From Trematomus loennbergii (Eukaryota; Chordata; Actinopteri; Perciformes; Nototheniidae), in NCBI GenBank assembly GCA_012861695.1, contig JAAOOA010000033.1:21290434-21354433 (forward strand): a DNA stretch of 64,000 nucleotides, written 5' to 3'. A model generated the notes under the pieces. That model saw only the letters and a list, made by a program, of their open reading frames with translations. It searched no databases and was not told the DNA's origin. Positions 1 through 26,160 of this stretch are shown here, piece by piece; within the stretch, counting starts at the first letter, position 1; every line of letters begins with the position of its first letter. Both the position numbers and the translations under genes were made by a program.

Positions 1-846
1 TGGTTGCTGCTGTGAAAGACAATGGTGCAACATTTAGGCCAGGATTGAGGAGAGAGGCTGGGATTGGCCCCTGATTGGAGAGAATACTCTACAATTGGCC
101 GCTCATGATAGCGGGCTTCTTTACGTACCCGTGGGCTAGAGAAAATCCTTAGTACCGAAGACATGAAAGAGCCCATATTAGCATAATCTGTAATATATGT
201 AGAGGGGAGACGGAAAGAGGGAGATGCATGCATAGGGGGTGGGTAAGAGAGGGGGAGGAATAAGGGAGAAAATCACAGATGTGAAATATAAATCCTCAAC
301 ATCCGTTTAGAAGAAATAGCAGGAGATTTTCATACTGGTCTATCTGATGTCTGGAACAAATCAAATATGTGTAATTTAGAAATTAGAGTTACTTTTTAAT
401 ATCATATGAATTCATACATAAAACTGACATTTTAACACAATTTGTTTTATTCTGTGGGGATAAATTAAAGCCAGCCTTATTGCCACAGAGCACGTGTCCA
501 TCCTTGTCAGCTTTATTCTAGGCTTGCTATTTATTTGCGGTCATTAAGGGTGACCGGGTCGGACTCGTTGCCGGGGGATTGTTTATTGTTTTGACGGATC
601 TGACCGCTCAGCCCTGCCGTGACGTGCAGCGGATTAAAGAGGCGCTCGGATGATGAGCATATCCCAAGATTCCCCTCTAGCACAGCTGGAGAGGCTGGGA
701 AAGAGCCCGGTCTTAATACCTGGGTCGCCACGGCAACAGTGACGTTGGGGCCCTGCTAGAGGAGAAGACTGCGATGGAGGGATTGAATGAAGGAGGAGGG
801 AATGGAGGAGGCGCATTGGAAACAGGAGAGGATTGAGAGAAGAGGG
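1..846. other. mark4 intron, no gene seen
   Basis: A purine-rich patch (190-270) and otherwise unique-looking sequence. No kinase exon such as the one coding AIKIIDKTQLN is present here or up to 3,742. Confidence 0.5.
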
Positions 847-1988
847 TATAGAGTGGCGAAGTCCCTCCACTTCCGGTGGACCTCCATGGGACCTTATTTC
901 GGAAAAATTATGTATTGAAGTCAATGGAGAGAGAAAGATTATCTTTCGATCCCGTTTGAATTGTGCCACGAATTACACATATGATGTTTGTCAATTTAAA
1001 AGATAATTTTGCAAGTCAAAAAAAAAAATGTGTCGTAAAACTGTGAAGTAACACATTTGTTTGTGTGAAACGCTCAATGAACTACATCTCTGGTCAACAA
1101 CACATGTCACCAAGATGGCCGTCACTACTGTCTTGTCAACAAAACGATTGACTATCCTCACTATCACCACAATGAAACACGTCCTGAAGAATGTCATGCA
1201 AAGCTACCTGCCTGCCTTCCTTTGATTCTCTCTGAACTGCCTGGTCGTTTTAATGTTTAATGTCAACCATTTGTGCAGATAGCATGAAGTAGAGAAGATC
1301 GCCGATGCTAACGTTAGCGTTAGCATTTCTCCCCCGGGCTTAAATGGTGTATTATAGAATGATCACACAGGTGACAGTACTATTCAAAGGGTTCACGAAA
1401 TATGACTACTACTCTTACTGTTTAACATTTTGGGTTACTTAATGTTACTTCATGTTAAGGCTAATAAAATGACAAGGCTGTAATGCTAACTAACGTGCTA
1501 GCTACTAGCTAGGTAGCTAACTTGATCAAGCCACTCCTGGTCCTTTCATCAGACGGGAAGCAAAAGAACGAGCAAGACCCATTGCTGGTATAATAACAAC
1601 CTGGTACTAAGCACACAGGCATCTTGTTAAAGTTATCTTATCTTAGCCAGCGCCATATAGATAGATTATATCTATATTGCGCTGATCTTAGGTATCTGAA
1701 TGGTGGAGGAAAACAATTGTGACATCACTTACGCGACTCTGGGATTTGTAGTCTTTCTAGTTACGTATTTTTCATAGTCTTATATTTCAACAGTTTTACG
1801 ACAAACTGTGACTTTTTTGACATGGAAATTATTTTTTAAGATTGACAAACATCATATGTGTAATTCATGGCACAATTCAAACGGGATCGAAAGATACGTT
1901 TTCTCTCCCCATTGACTTCAATGCATAATTTTTCCGAAATAAGGTCCCATTACCCGGAAGTAAGTGGGCGTGACTTCGCCACTCTATA
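847..1988. mobile_element. Non-autonomous element with ~200-bp terminal inverted repeats
   Basis: Both ends carry TATAGAGTGGCGAAGTC (left 847; right, inverted, ending 1,988). The arms 847-1045 and about 1790-1988 are inverted copies sharing CCTTATTTCGGAAAAATTAT, TTTCGATCCCGTTTGAATTG and ACACATATGATGTTTGTCAA. The centre has no transposase. I cannot see a clean target duplication, so the superfamily is open. Confidence 0.85.
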
Positions 1989-1992
1989 GAGG

Positions 1993-2058
1993 CGACCAGG
2001 TGACCAGGTGACCATGTGACCAGGTGACCATGTGACCAGGTGACCAGGTGACCATGTG
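1993..2058. repeat. GTGACCAGG/GTGACCATG minisatellite
   Basis: About seven units of roughly 9 bp (GTGACCAGG or GTGACCATG), starting 4 bp after the inverted-repeat element ends. Confidence 0.85.
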
Positions 2059-2299
2059 GAGGAGAGTCACTGGGAGTCAGCCATGGCCTGTTGGTATACA
2101 CTAGAACCAAGGGGGATTGCATCCTCTGCTCTAACAAACTCTGAGTAATTCAGTTCAGATTAAGACAGAGTACTCTGTATAAATCGATGCCCTGATTGAG
2201 GTTCATCACATGTGTGTGGGGTATATTTCTTGTTTGTTCTCGTCCCCTCTGCAAGTTCTCATCTTGATGAGCCAGAAAGTCAAAGTGTGATTTTTAAGG

Positions 2300-2615
2300 C
2301 AAACGTTTAAAGAGGCTCTATTGTGCCTTTGGAGGCTTTCTCTTCCCTGTAGTGTGCTTTAAAGGTTTGTGTGCATGTAAATGGTCTGCAAAGGCTAAGA
2401 TCCCTGTGTTCCCTCTAGAGGGAGTTTCTCTCCCACAGAGCAGACTGTGCTCTGGTTTCAGACAGAGGGTGAAAAGAGGTGCTGCAGCACAGGCAGTATG
2501 AGAAACATAAAGAGCTTTTTGAACATTAAAGCATGGAGACATGTCACAGGAGAGACACTACATACTGATATGAACCTGAACATGAGCATTAAGTCCTCTA
2601 TAAATGTGTCTGCTT
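2300..2615. repeat. Dispersed repeat (GTGCTGCAGCACAGGC family)
   Basis: The block GTGCTGCAGCACAGGC, TTTTTGAACATTAAAGCATG, GACATGTCACAG, ATATGAACCT, AGCAT recurs at 9,992-10,100. The left border TTTAAAGAGGCTCTATTGTG resembles a fish MITE end. Exact limits are uncertain. Confidence 0.6.
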
Positions 2616-3742
2616 GTACTTTTCCACCCTGATCTCATAGGGGTTTTACATTTAATGTAAGTAGCAGAATTGATTGCACATTAGTGAGCTACAAAGACTA
2701 TAATATGATAAACAACGAAGGCACTGGGCCATTTCATGTCATCTTTAAAGTGTACTGTACTCCTCCGATTTAGCTTTCAATTCCTGTCCAGAATCATGGA
2801 CAGTTAAAAAAGGAACATCAATGCAACAAATCCACATAGCTGTTCTTTTTTGTTTCACACCTCGTAGTTTCTTGTCAAAATCACCTACATTCCCCTCAAT
2901 GCAACTTAACAGCTAACGGTTCGGCAGAGATTCAGGTTTGTTATGCTAGTAGCCGTTAATGTAGCCTGAGGAGATAAACAATATTGAAACGAAAAATGTC
3001 CAGATCTGTTTTTATTTGCAGACGTCTTCACACCCCACCAGCACTGACTCCAGTGACATCACTTGAGGACATTTATCAACATTTTGTCAGCTTCATCTGG
3101 AGACATAAAATGCTTTTCTACAGATGTTGCACGTATGTGTAGTCCTCCCCACATCCTGGAGAAACTGCAGACTTTGATATGTCAAATTGAAGTTCCCTTA
3201 GTCATTTGCTAATACAGTAACTAGGGCCACAATATGGTAATGACCCATGTTAATCTTCTATCTGCAGATGCTTAAAAATGCAACATTTTGCATTTACTAA
3301 AACATCTCACCAATTGAAGGCTCCTACTCTTCTAATAATAACTTCCACCATCCAGAAGAGTTTCTGTACTCCTACAATTCTCAAAAATGGACAGAAGCAT
3401 TTTCTAACAGTTTGGTGACGATCCAATTTGAGATTCAGTTGATGTCTTTCTCAGGTAGTGACAATAGCGATGAGTAAGAGAATACAATATTTAAAAGAAG
3501 CACATTTCAACTACAAGTTTAACAAATACAATAACAATTGTTTTTTGGAGCTGAAAACAGGGTCAAAAGGCAGAATGATGATCATTGTCTGGGAACATAC
3601 ATGGTTTTCCATAATGTAAAAGCATTTCTTGCCAAGAACATGATGCCCTCATTGCAATTTTGAACACTGATTTATTGTATTTATTTATTTATAATGTCTG
3701 ACATTATTAAGATGTTATTAATATTGTGTTTCTTCTCCCCAG

Positions 3743-17719
<13,977 letters not shown>

Positions 17720-18599
17720 ATGGAGGATGTGTTTGAGTGTGTGTTTGAGTGTGTGTTTTTGCGTGAATGAGGGTGGATGTGACTGCGCTAGGGGAGGGGG
17801 GGTTGGAAATATTGGAGAAAATAATAGGCGAGGGGCTGGACCCGGAAGAAAAGACTTCTGTCTCTTTCATGACTACCCCCCCTGCACACACACAAATACA
17901 CACACACAAATACACACACACACCTGGCCCGTAAAGTCACACAGACTGAGGGCCCCCCCCTTCCATCCAATCAACCCCCAGCTCAGCCAGCTGAGCAACT
18001 GCACCTACTGGACCTGGATCAGATGGATACTAGTTGAATATTTTTTATTGCTACTCTAGCCATAATGACTCTTTATTTTGTTATTTATTGCTCTGGTCTT
18101 TGGTCTTTGTTCACAAACGTCATCTCCTGACCAGCCATCTCCTTCTTTTAACTTCTTCTTTTATACGTCACAGCATTTTTCCACTAACCAATGATTATAT
18201 GCTGACTCGTCATCACCTAGGGACAACAAGATGCACAATCGTGGATATGGTCCGACTCAGTGATCACACAGTAGCCACACAGGGTTGCATTGCTCCGATT
18301 AGCAAACATACATCAGTGACGAGTGCACTGGATTAAGGTCAGTGGGAGAGGGGTGACAAGCCTTTGAAACAGCCAATCACAGGGGCCTCTTCCGCTTCAT
18401 GAACCAATAGAATGCCGTTACTCAATCACATTAACTTCTCTGTATGGGACCAGCAGACATTTAAAATTGGGAAACAAACCCCATGGTTTGCAAAAACATT
18501 ATACAAAGAAGAAAAAGAGAATATTTTGGTGCCATTCTTTCTACACTGATATCAACATTAAATCTATACAGCTGATTTTGCTAAATAGTATAAGGTCAG

Positions 18600-18872
18600 A
18601 AGGTGGAAGAAGTACTTACATCTTGTACTATTAGTAGTATTAGTAGTATTATCAACATCTACTTAAAGTACCAAAACTAACTACTCATTCTGCAGATTGG
18701 CCCAGTAACTAAATATATTAAATACATGTAGTGGAGTAAAAGTACACCATTCACCTCTGAATTGCAGTGGAGTAGAAGTACAAAGTAGCAAATAATTGAA
18801 ATGTAAAGTCCCTCAAAATTGTATTGAAGTACAGTACTTGAGTACATCTACTTAGTTACTTTACACCACTGC
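18600..18872. mobile_element. Fish MITE in mark4 3'UTR
   Basis: Begins GGTGGAAGAAGTACTTACAT and ends CTTAGTTACTTTACACCACTG, with the typical AGTAAAAGTAC and GTGGAGTAGAAGTACAAAGT interior of a very common teleost MITE. It would be transcribed within the mark4 3'UTR. Confidence 0.8.
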
Positions 18873-21339
18873 ATAGTGTTGTATAAGTTCAATACCATTG
18901 TCTTCATTGAATGCCTTTTTTCTCTTAAAGACTACATGCACAGGTGCTGCTCTCTGATTGGCTGGGTTCATTGTCTGTCAGTGCCGGTCAGTAAGACTTG
19001 GTTAAAGCATTTAGACTTGTTGACCCCTCCCCCCTTTTTCATCTCATACCTTTCTTCAAAAGCATTATACTGCAGACGTGACACACTTGAGAATATCTTT
19101 CTAAACAGAAGCCCCCCACGGTTTCAGGTGATTTAAACCAACGTGGTGGTTGTGCAGACCAAGCCCTCGCCAAATCCATACGCTTTCCCTCCCTAGAATA
19201 ACTGAGGTACTGTAGGATTGGTTTATTATCAGTGGAATTCTTTGCTCTGTGCCATGTGATCCCACCTCAGGCTTCTCAGTATGTTGATGGGAAACACCAA
19301 AAGCAAACAGCGAGACCTCTCAGATCACACACGAGCGAAACCTCTCAGATCACACACCTTTACACACACATACACAGAAACATGCACTTCTAATGTCCAC
19401 CCTCTTCTTTCGGTGTCTGGTCTGCAGGAGGGGGGGGGGGGGGTTCTGAATCTGGTAAGGCACGATGAAGGCAGTGCACAGTGTTTTCTTCTTGTTAGTC
19501 CTGTTGCCTTTTAAGTGAACAACCCCCAGCGCCTTCATATTTAATGTTAAAGAAAAATAGAGAGTGACAGAAACACTGAGACGGCTTTCTATTCTCCCTC
19601 CCTGTTTTTAGTGAATAACGTACTGTGATATTTACGTAGGCTACAGAGATCATGTTGTTTGGCTGCTGATTTACTGTTAATACTATCTCTCAGTTGTGGC
19701 TTTGCTCATGGTGACCCTAAACACCCCACCCCCCTTTTCCCACCCATCATAACCCCCCCCCCCCGACTCCCTACATTTAAAGGGACGCCAACCTTAGCTG
19801 TCCACCACCTTGGTATGTACCACCGACCTTTTTCTATCGTCACGATGAACATGTGGCTCTCTTCAGCTCTTCGTTTGAGAAACACTCGGCCATCATCCAC
19901 AATCTCACATTGTAGACCCATGTATGACATCTCCTCAGTCCTGTTAGTGTGTGCTGTTTCATGAAGCCCAACAGGGGGGGGGGCTGTCGACCTGTCCCCC
20001 TCGGGGTGAGAAGCAGACACCCATATGGACACCAGGAGGCTGTCCTTGTCCTCTCCCTGGACGTTTCTCATTGTGGTGTATATTAGCATTAGGTAATATA
20101 GACCTCAATGCACTTTGCTTTGACTTGAATCAGCTCCTTCCAGTGTACCTGTACAGGTAATACCAAGAACTAGCCACTGGAGGGCGCCAATGTCTTAAAT
20201 GTGAAACACTTCAATTTGTGGATATTTGCACAGGTACTTTATTTATTTTTTAGAATTATATCATTTAAAAAAAAACAGGATTTATATCAGTCAGTTGATG
20301 GCTGTATATAATATATGAATATAGTATATATCTTAGAGCTCAAGGTTTATTTATAGCTAGAGCAAGGGAAGTCATTCTAGTTTAAAACAGATTCTGTCAG
20401 TGACAATGGGAAACAAAACCAACCTGCAATCCTGCATGACTTCAGAGTTTGGGTTTTAGGGGAAAAGATTGAACATGATGCGCACCTAGGATTGGAAGAC
20501 ACGTTTGTTTTATAGACATGAATTAATACGAGGAAATTATGCTAAATGTAGCACCTGGCCCTTCCCCGCTCACAAAATCAAACAGGAAGGCTGTGGTGAA
20601 ATGCAGTGATTTCACTCCACCTTGTTTGCTAGAGGATAGGTTTAGTACACTCAAGATGGGTTTCTGAGTTCTGACAAGTATTGAGACATGCCTTGGAAAG
20701 TATCACGACGTGCAGTGTGAAGATAAAAATATTCAGTTGTAGATTCAGCAAGGACCCTTACATTGGGAATAAATTGTGCCGTTTGCTTCTATTCCAACTT
20801 GAATTTAAACCGATCCCAATAAGTCCCTAAAATGTTGAGTTGCATTCAAGCCATAGAAATGTCACATCACTGTCTCCTGAAGGCAAATATGAACAGGTTG
20901 TTTGCGAAAACTTTCGGTGGAAAATATTGAAGTGATAATAGCTCAACAGTAAATAACTTAGTGTAACAACTCACTCTTAGTATAAGACGGATGAACATTT
21001 TCTTAAGGTGGAATCTACTGTGAAAAATTCTTGAAAATGTTGTTGAGTAAACGTGTGTGTACCTGCTCAGAGACAGTGTGTCCCTGGTCTGGTTTAGATG
21101 GTGGTTGGTACAGTATTAAGACCCCAGGGGGCGCAGTATTTAACATGCACTGTCATTTCAAAACTGATTTTGGAAACAGTTAATGTTTTATGCAAAAGGA
21201 AGAGACTGAAGAACACACACAGTTTGACCTGTATGAGTAATTTTACACTGCTCTGCTGTTTAATTCCTCCCTTCAGAAACAAACTGTAAAGTTAGATTGA
21301 GTGGTTGTGGTTTATAAGGAAAACATGGAGCTGAAGATT

Positions 21340-21345
21340 AATAAA
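21340..21345 (+). terminator. Likely mark4 poly(A) signal AATAAA
   Basis: Perfect hexamer followed within about 15-30 bp by GT/T-rich sequence (gatgttggcattttttttc), as expected for a cleavage site. Confidence 0.5.
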
Positions 21346-21513
21346 ATTCACTGATGTTGGCATTTTTTTTCTTTATTTTGGTGTCTCAATCTGAATATTT
21401 GGTCATGGCTTTTGATATTCTGGCAAAGTAAGTATTAATATATGAAGATTAAACTGACTGTTATTCACAAAATCATCAAAATCATCCATTTAGTTGTTTC
21501 ATGGGGTACTTTT

Positions 21514-21519
21514 TTTATT
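21514..21519 (-). terminator. Likely ckm poly(A) signal AATAAA
   Basis: AATAAA on the minus strand (plus strand tttatt), about 290 bp after the ckm stop codon. No stronger hexamer lies between. Confidence 0.6.
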
Positions 21520-21805
21520 GAGAAATATGAACAGCGTCAATAATCATTACTTTTCATAAGAAAAAGTAGGTGATACCACGTCTGCTAGGCGAGCCCAGCT
21601 CAGTGGAGGCTGATCCCAGGATGTTACCAACCAACACAGGAGAACGAGAAAAATAAGAAGGATGGCAGAGGAACCAAAAAGCTGGAAGGAAGACACAGGC
21701 GAGCAGAGTCAATAGTCTCTGGTGAGCTTCTGTCTCCTCTGCACGCCCGTCAGCTGGCTCCATTGCACATGAATGGTCGTGAGTTAAATGCAAGATTGTC
21801 CCTTT

Positions 21806-21984
21806 TTACTTCTGGGCGGGGATCATGCTGTCGATAGCCTCTCCCTTCTCCAGCTTCTTCTCCATCTCAACCATCAGCTTGACACCATCAACCACCAGCT
21901 GCACCTGGGCCACCTCAGAGGAGCCCAGACGGTCAGCGTTGGAGATGTCGAACACACCACCCACGGAGGCTGTGTCCACACCAC
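21806..21984 (-). CDS. ckm: ckm last exon
   Basis: Codes [40 protein letters not shown] and [15 protein letters not shown], with TAA at 21,808-21,806. The 3'UTR runs on to about 21,500. Confidence 0.95.
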
Positions 21985-24783
21985 CTGGAGAGGATGAAGA
22001 AAAGAGATGAGGGTCAGATTACACATCCCATGTTGTGGCTCAGAATGCTGCAGAATGTCAGATCCTCATGGTTCTTCCACACTGAAAAAACGTTTTCTTT
22101 AATGAAATGTATTATGTCACCAGATTTCACATAACTAGCAATAACATTAAGTTGAAATAAAAAATATTTGGTTCAACTTAATAATATTGCTTTCAACTAA
22201 CCTAATACAGTAATGTGATTTGACATAATACACTTAAAGGGGACCTATCATGCAAAATGCACTTTTGTACGTCTTTTATACATGAATATGTGTCCCCGGT
22301 GTTCCAGGGAACTCACCAAGTGTCAGAAAACACAACCCTCTCTATTTTCCTCCATACCCAAATCTCTAAAAAAGGGGCTGCAACGGATCTGATAAAAACT
22401 GATCCAGATTTGAACACTGTCCTGACGTCAGGACAGTGGCGCTACGGCTATTGGGCCAACTCTCCACCAATCAGGAGGAGACAGCCACGGCCATTGCCGT
22501 TCGAAAGCGCTGGAGACGCTGTAGTACATATGCCAGGCCTCTAGATGGTGCTGTTCTAACAGAATCAGCCCTTGCAAAAACAGAGCTAAAAAATGTCAAA
22601 TTGAGCAAAATGAGGCATGGCTAAAATGCATGATCTGTTTGGTATTTTGAAAAGAAAAAAGTATAAATATGCCTTCTATAGGTATGGTCCTACACTATAT
22701 TATTCAAATATAGCATGATAGGTCCACTTTAAATAAATTAACCTTTACATGTTTCAGTGCAGACTGAAGAGTGGAGGATATGTGTACCTGTGCCGCGCTT
22801 CTGCAGACGCAGCCTGCTGAGGATCTCGTCGAACTTGGCGTGTACGCTCAGCTTGGGGAGCTTGACGTGGACTCCACCACGCAGGCCGGTTCCCAGGTTG
22901 GAGGGGCAGGTCAGGATGTAGCCGAGATGCTCGTTCCACATGAAGCCGTGTCCGTGCTTCTTGAAGATCTCCTCAATCTGGAAAATGAGTAAAGGGAAGA
23001 GTCAGAGAAACATCCAGCAGTGATCCAAACTCAGTTTGTTTTTATCCTGTTTTTATTTATATCTACCTTCTGCAGGCCAACGCAGAAACGCTTGAAGACC
23101 TCCCTCATGTTGCCGCCCTGCTGCATGGAGATGACACGCAGGTGATCCTCCTCGTTCACCCAGACCAGGAAGGTCTTGTTGTCGTTGTGCCTGCAAGAAG
23201 ATGGATGCAAAGGATCAGTAAACAGTTGTTGGAGAAACATAATCCTTAATGAGAGTTTCAAGTGTTTCAAAGCTGGTCTGCTCAGCATTATAACTTATAA
23301 CTGGACTTTTCTTCACACTGTACATTTTAGATATATTTTGAATATAATATGCTATTCCTTGCACACTTAATGTAAATAATATCCTACTTTTAAATGTTGT
23401 TAGCTGTAATTTGCCCCTTCATAGTGTTTATTTGACAGAAAGTCTACAGATTTTTGAACTTTCACTGTCAACGTGTATATATTTTACTTTTTAGTTCTGT
23501 TCTATTTTGAGATGTTTACATTTTATGTTTGTTTATTTTCTACTCTTTATTTTCACATGTGCAATTCCTTGTTTTAACATGCTGCTGACAACAACAACAA
23601 AATTATCTTATTATTGGTCACACTCACATGATGCCTCTGCCGTCGGGCCAGTCACGGGCCATTCCAGCGCAGGTCAGCAGGGGAGAGACGGGCTTATCGA
23701 ACAAGAAGTGATCGTTGATCAGCTGGTCCTGCTCGGCATCAGTCATGGACTTCAGGGGGTAGTACTTTCCCTTGAACTCGCCATCCAGGCTGGTCAGAGC
23801 TGCAGAGACAGATGCACAGTTGTAACCAGCTGTTGTGATCCATCTAAACAGGAAAGACTAAGCAATGGAAGCTTCTTCTTAAATTGACATGACATGATCG
23901 AGCATTAAAAGAAGGGAAGCATATACTTCTCTTACCCTCAAAACAGCCCAACTCTGATCCTAACCCAGCCTACACAACCCTTTGCATACGTATGTATTAA
24001 AACTAATAATAACTCACCCTCAACGGACAGCTTCTCAATGCCTCTGCGCTCGCCACGGCTGTTGTGGGGGGCAGGGTGAAGCCCTTGATGCTGCGGCCAG
24101 TACGCACACGGCTGGACAGAACGTAGGGGGTCCAGGTCGTCACCACCCTAATGAAAATGATCAAGTGTGATTATGAAGTAAAACAGGCCACACATGTACA
24201 GCAGTGAGCATCACCAGGTGATAAGTTACTATCAGTCTTTTTAAAGTTGTGCAAATCATTTAAATTATCCTGTGTAGTGTTCAGTTTCACATGCTATAGT
24301 CTTATCCATCTAGTGCTGTTTCTCACCTTCAGGTTCTCGAAGTTCAGGTCGGTCACGTGCTTGTCAGTGGGCTTGTATCCACCATGACGGTCTGAGATGA
24401 TGGGGTCCAACAGATCCTTGAAGACCTCGTAGGACTCCTCATCACCAGCAACGCAGCCAACAGTCATGATGAAGGGGTGACCTGGAGACATGGAGGAAAG
24501 CAGATGTTAGAAGATGAGACTGTGAGACAAGTTTCAGGTTTTATTTGATCATTTTGCTTCATCTGAATGTAGGTGTCTCTCTTGACTCACCAGGGTTGTC
24601 GACACCAGTCTGGATGACATCATCCAGGGTGTAGCCACTAGGTGTCTGCCTGTCTCTAATCTTGCCGTACAGTTCCTTGGTCAGCACCTTTGCCATATGG
24701 TTGTTGTGCTTGGACAGATCGGGGAACTCATCCTCAACCTTGTAGTTGAGTTTGAAGTTGTTGTGGGTGTTACCGAAAGGCAT
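21806..24783 (-). CDS. ckm: Muscle-type creatine kinase (cytosolic)
   Basis: Reversibly moves phosphate between ATP and creatine in muscle cytosol. Seven coding exons, written low to high: 24591-24783 (start ATG), 24327-24481, 24018-24147, 23628-23799, 23067-23190, 22788-22977, 21806-21984 (stop). It begins [20 protein letters not shown] and ends IDSMIPAQK. The active-site cysteine is in [10 protein letters not shown]. All phases join. Sum is 380 codons against 381 for the family; the missing codon comes from two indels in the third coding exon. The M type is chosen over brain and mitochondrial forms because of the start sequence and the absence of a transit peptide. mark4 lies tail to tail with it. 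Confidence 0.96.
22108..22231. mobile_element. 120-bp hairpin MITE, copy 1
   Basis: Palindromic: TATTATGTCA, CAGATTTCACATAACT, GCAATAACATTAAGTTGAA then the inverted half TTCAACTTAATAATATTGCT, CTAACCTAATACAGTAATGT, TGACATAATA. Copies at about 27,300 and 30,117. Lies in the ckm 3' intron directly before the next element. Confidence 0.8.
22234..22732. mobile_element. TTAA-flanked MITE, copy 2
   Basis: TTAA at 22,234-22,237 and 22,729-22,732; ends AGGGGACCTATCATGC and GCATGATAGGTCCACT. Same family as 13,292, inside the last ckm intron. Confidence 0.88.
22788..22977 (-). CDS. ckm: ckm exon with active-site cysteine
   Basis: A 190-bp exon coding [20 protein letters not shown] then [15 protein letters not shown] and LRLQKRGTG. 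The Cys of TCPSNLG is the reactive cysteine of the family. Confidence 0.95.
23067..23190 (-). CDS. ckm: ckm exon: [19 protein letters not shown]
   Basis: A 124-bp exon, clean, coding the conserved [19 protein letters not shown] core and [10 protein letters not shown]. Confidence 0.95.
23628..23799 (-). CDS. ckm: ckm exon: [15 protein letters not shown]
   Basis: A 172-bp exon coding [40 protein letters not shown] and DWPDGRGI. No indels. Ends two bases into a Met codon completed by the next exon. Confidence 0.95.
24018..24147 (-). CDS. ckm: ckm exon with compensating indels
   Basis: Should code the nucleotide-binding stretch [13 protein letters not shown]. As printed it reads GGDDLDP, then about 19 residues of wrong frame ([12 protein letters not shown]...), then [16 protein letters not shown]. 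Two bases are missing after GACCCC (near 24,125-24,130) and one C in the C6 run at 24,065-24,071. The sum is -3, so the frame recovers and no stop appears. The exon is 130 bp where 133 is expected. In another frame the conserved [12 protein letters not shown] is intact. Confidence 0.9.
24327..24481 (-). CDS. ckm: ckm exon: [17 protein letters not shown]
   Basis: A 155-bp exon coding [36 protein letters not shown] and [10 protein letters not shown]. Ends in phase 0. Confidence 0.95.
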
Positions 24784-24798
24784 GATTGCTTTCTAACA
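24591..24798 (-). CDS. ckm: ckm first coding exon
   Basis: Holds 15 bp of 5'UTR (from 24,798), ATG at 24,783-24,781, then [19 protein letters not shown] and [13 protein letters not shown]. Acceptor tttgcag, donor gtgagt. Confidence 0.95.
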
Positions 24799-26065
24799 CT
24801 GCAAAGACAGGAAAACACAGAATGAATTAACTTGAACAGAGGTTTTGGATTATGAAAAACAATTCATTCTAATCTGACACTATCTGTGAAGGTGATCTGA
24901 ACATCCACAAAAACAAAACTTTGGAGTTATTGGATATTTTGCAAGACAGCTGCAGAGGTTTAGTGGAATCCGAGGAATCGTGGTAACAAGTGTCACTCAA
25001 TTCTCGACGGCTCAGATGTCCCATTGAAATAGAGTTGGGGTCGGAGCATGTGTTGGCTGTGTATTTTTAGCATCAGAACATCTGACGACATACCCTTTTT
25101 TCTTAAATGTCATTCACATGTACAAGAAGTATTTTAGTTCTTACACGCACAACCCCAGTTCTCCAATTTACATTTTGACACATAAATATGCAAGTGTTTT
25201 AGATATGCATCCCCTTTAAAAAACCCTTCTTTGTATCACTTATATCAACACTTACTGTGCATATTCAGACACTTAGTGCATCACTTAAAGTTGTCACTAT
25301 GCTGAACTTCTTACAGAAGTCTTAGAAGCTGCCCATTTCTTCCCTTCAGTCCATGCCATCATGCTCCAACCAGATTGAATCACTTCTGATTAACTTTACA
25401 TTTGACTGACGCATGCAATGACGCACGTACGACATCAAATGAAATACCATTGTAGCGAACTGCAGTGTAGCATTTTGGTAATAAGCCCATTTTTTAACTA
25501 AGTAACATTTTTGATTTATCATCTCTATCGCAGGAGCAATTATCTTGTACGTTTGAATCCCAAAATGCCACCTTTAAATGTGACTCTTAAATAGCTGAAA
25601 TGTAATGACTTAAGTTCAGGCAGTCTCTAACTCTTATCTGTGAAACACCTGTCCCCATAAATCGACGTCCAGAGGAAAGAACCATTTGCAGGGAAAATAA
25701 CTATATGTATTGATAAGTTAATGCACCGCAATGCAGCTACATCTACTTTAAAACATCATGTTCTTGCATATTTTTCATTTAATATCATCAATAGGACTAA
25801 ACTGTCCAAATTGAATGACCTCTGATACCCAGTAGGTCTCTATATCCTAAAAAGCATCATATGGATGCAAACATACGGAAATGTTGTGCATTTATCCTTC
25901 AATTTCCTGAGGGTCTTTGAGTTCCAAACTCTTCATCAAAGAGGTAAAAAGCCAAAAACAATTAATCTTCTCCATCTAACTGTTTGAATGGTTTTCCAAA
26001 TATGTCTCCAAATATCTGCACCACCTCCTAACTACAAAGGTATAATCTCTGTGATATTTCTTTAC
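24799..26065. other. ckm intron 1
   Basis: Between the 5'UTR exon and the ATG exon; no further exon or repeat border recognised. Confidence 0.5.
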
Positions 26066-26138
26066 CTTCACAGCAGACAAGAAAGAGGTAACAATCCTTG
26101 GGATCAGATCCTGTTCACCAAAGTCAAAATAGGGTCAC
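26066..26138 (-). other. ckm: ckm non-coding first exon (5'UTR)
   Basis: The minus strand reads ...TTGTCTGCTGTGAAG/gtaaag with donor at 26,065-26,064, about 30 bp downstream of a TATA box. The 1.27-kb intron then leads to the ATG exon, the usual CKM layout. The 5' end is an estimate from TATA spacing. Confidence 0.7.
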
Positions 26139-26160
26139 CCAACTCTGAAAGGCTTTGCCC

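Larger units (their letters stand above)
17720..21360 (+). other. mark4: mark4 3'UTR with poly(A) signal
   Basis: About 3.6 kb after the KA1 stop with no further coding pattern. It holds CA repeats (17,885-17,922), a G run (19,428-19,443), a MITE (18,600-18,872) and two AATAAA hexamers, near 20,768 and at 21,340-21,345. The second lies just before the ckm 3' end on the other strand. The UTR extent is inferred, since only hexamers are visible. Confidence 0.55.

Noticed and set aside
1993..2058. Tandem units that might suggest a CRISPR array
   Set aside because: The units touch each other with no unique spacers, and the genome is vertebrate; this is a minisatellite. The same applies to 38,568-38,825 and 43,205-43,711.
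22738..22992. Plus-strand open frame of 73 residues at 22,771-22,992 and other frames over ckm exons
   Set aside because: They are antisense or off-frame shadows of the GC-rich ckm exon, which reads perfectly as creatine kinase on the minus strand.
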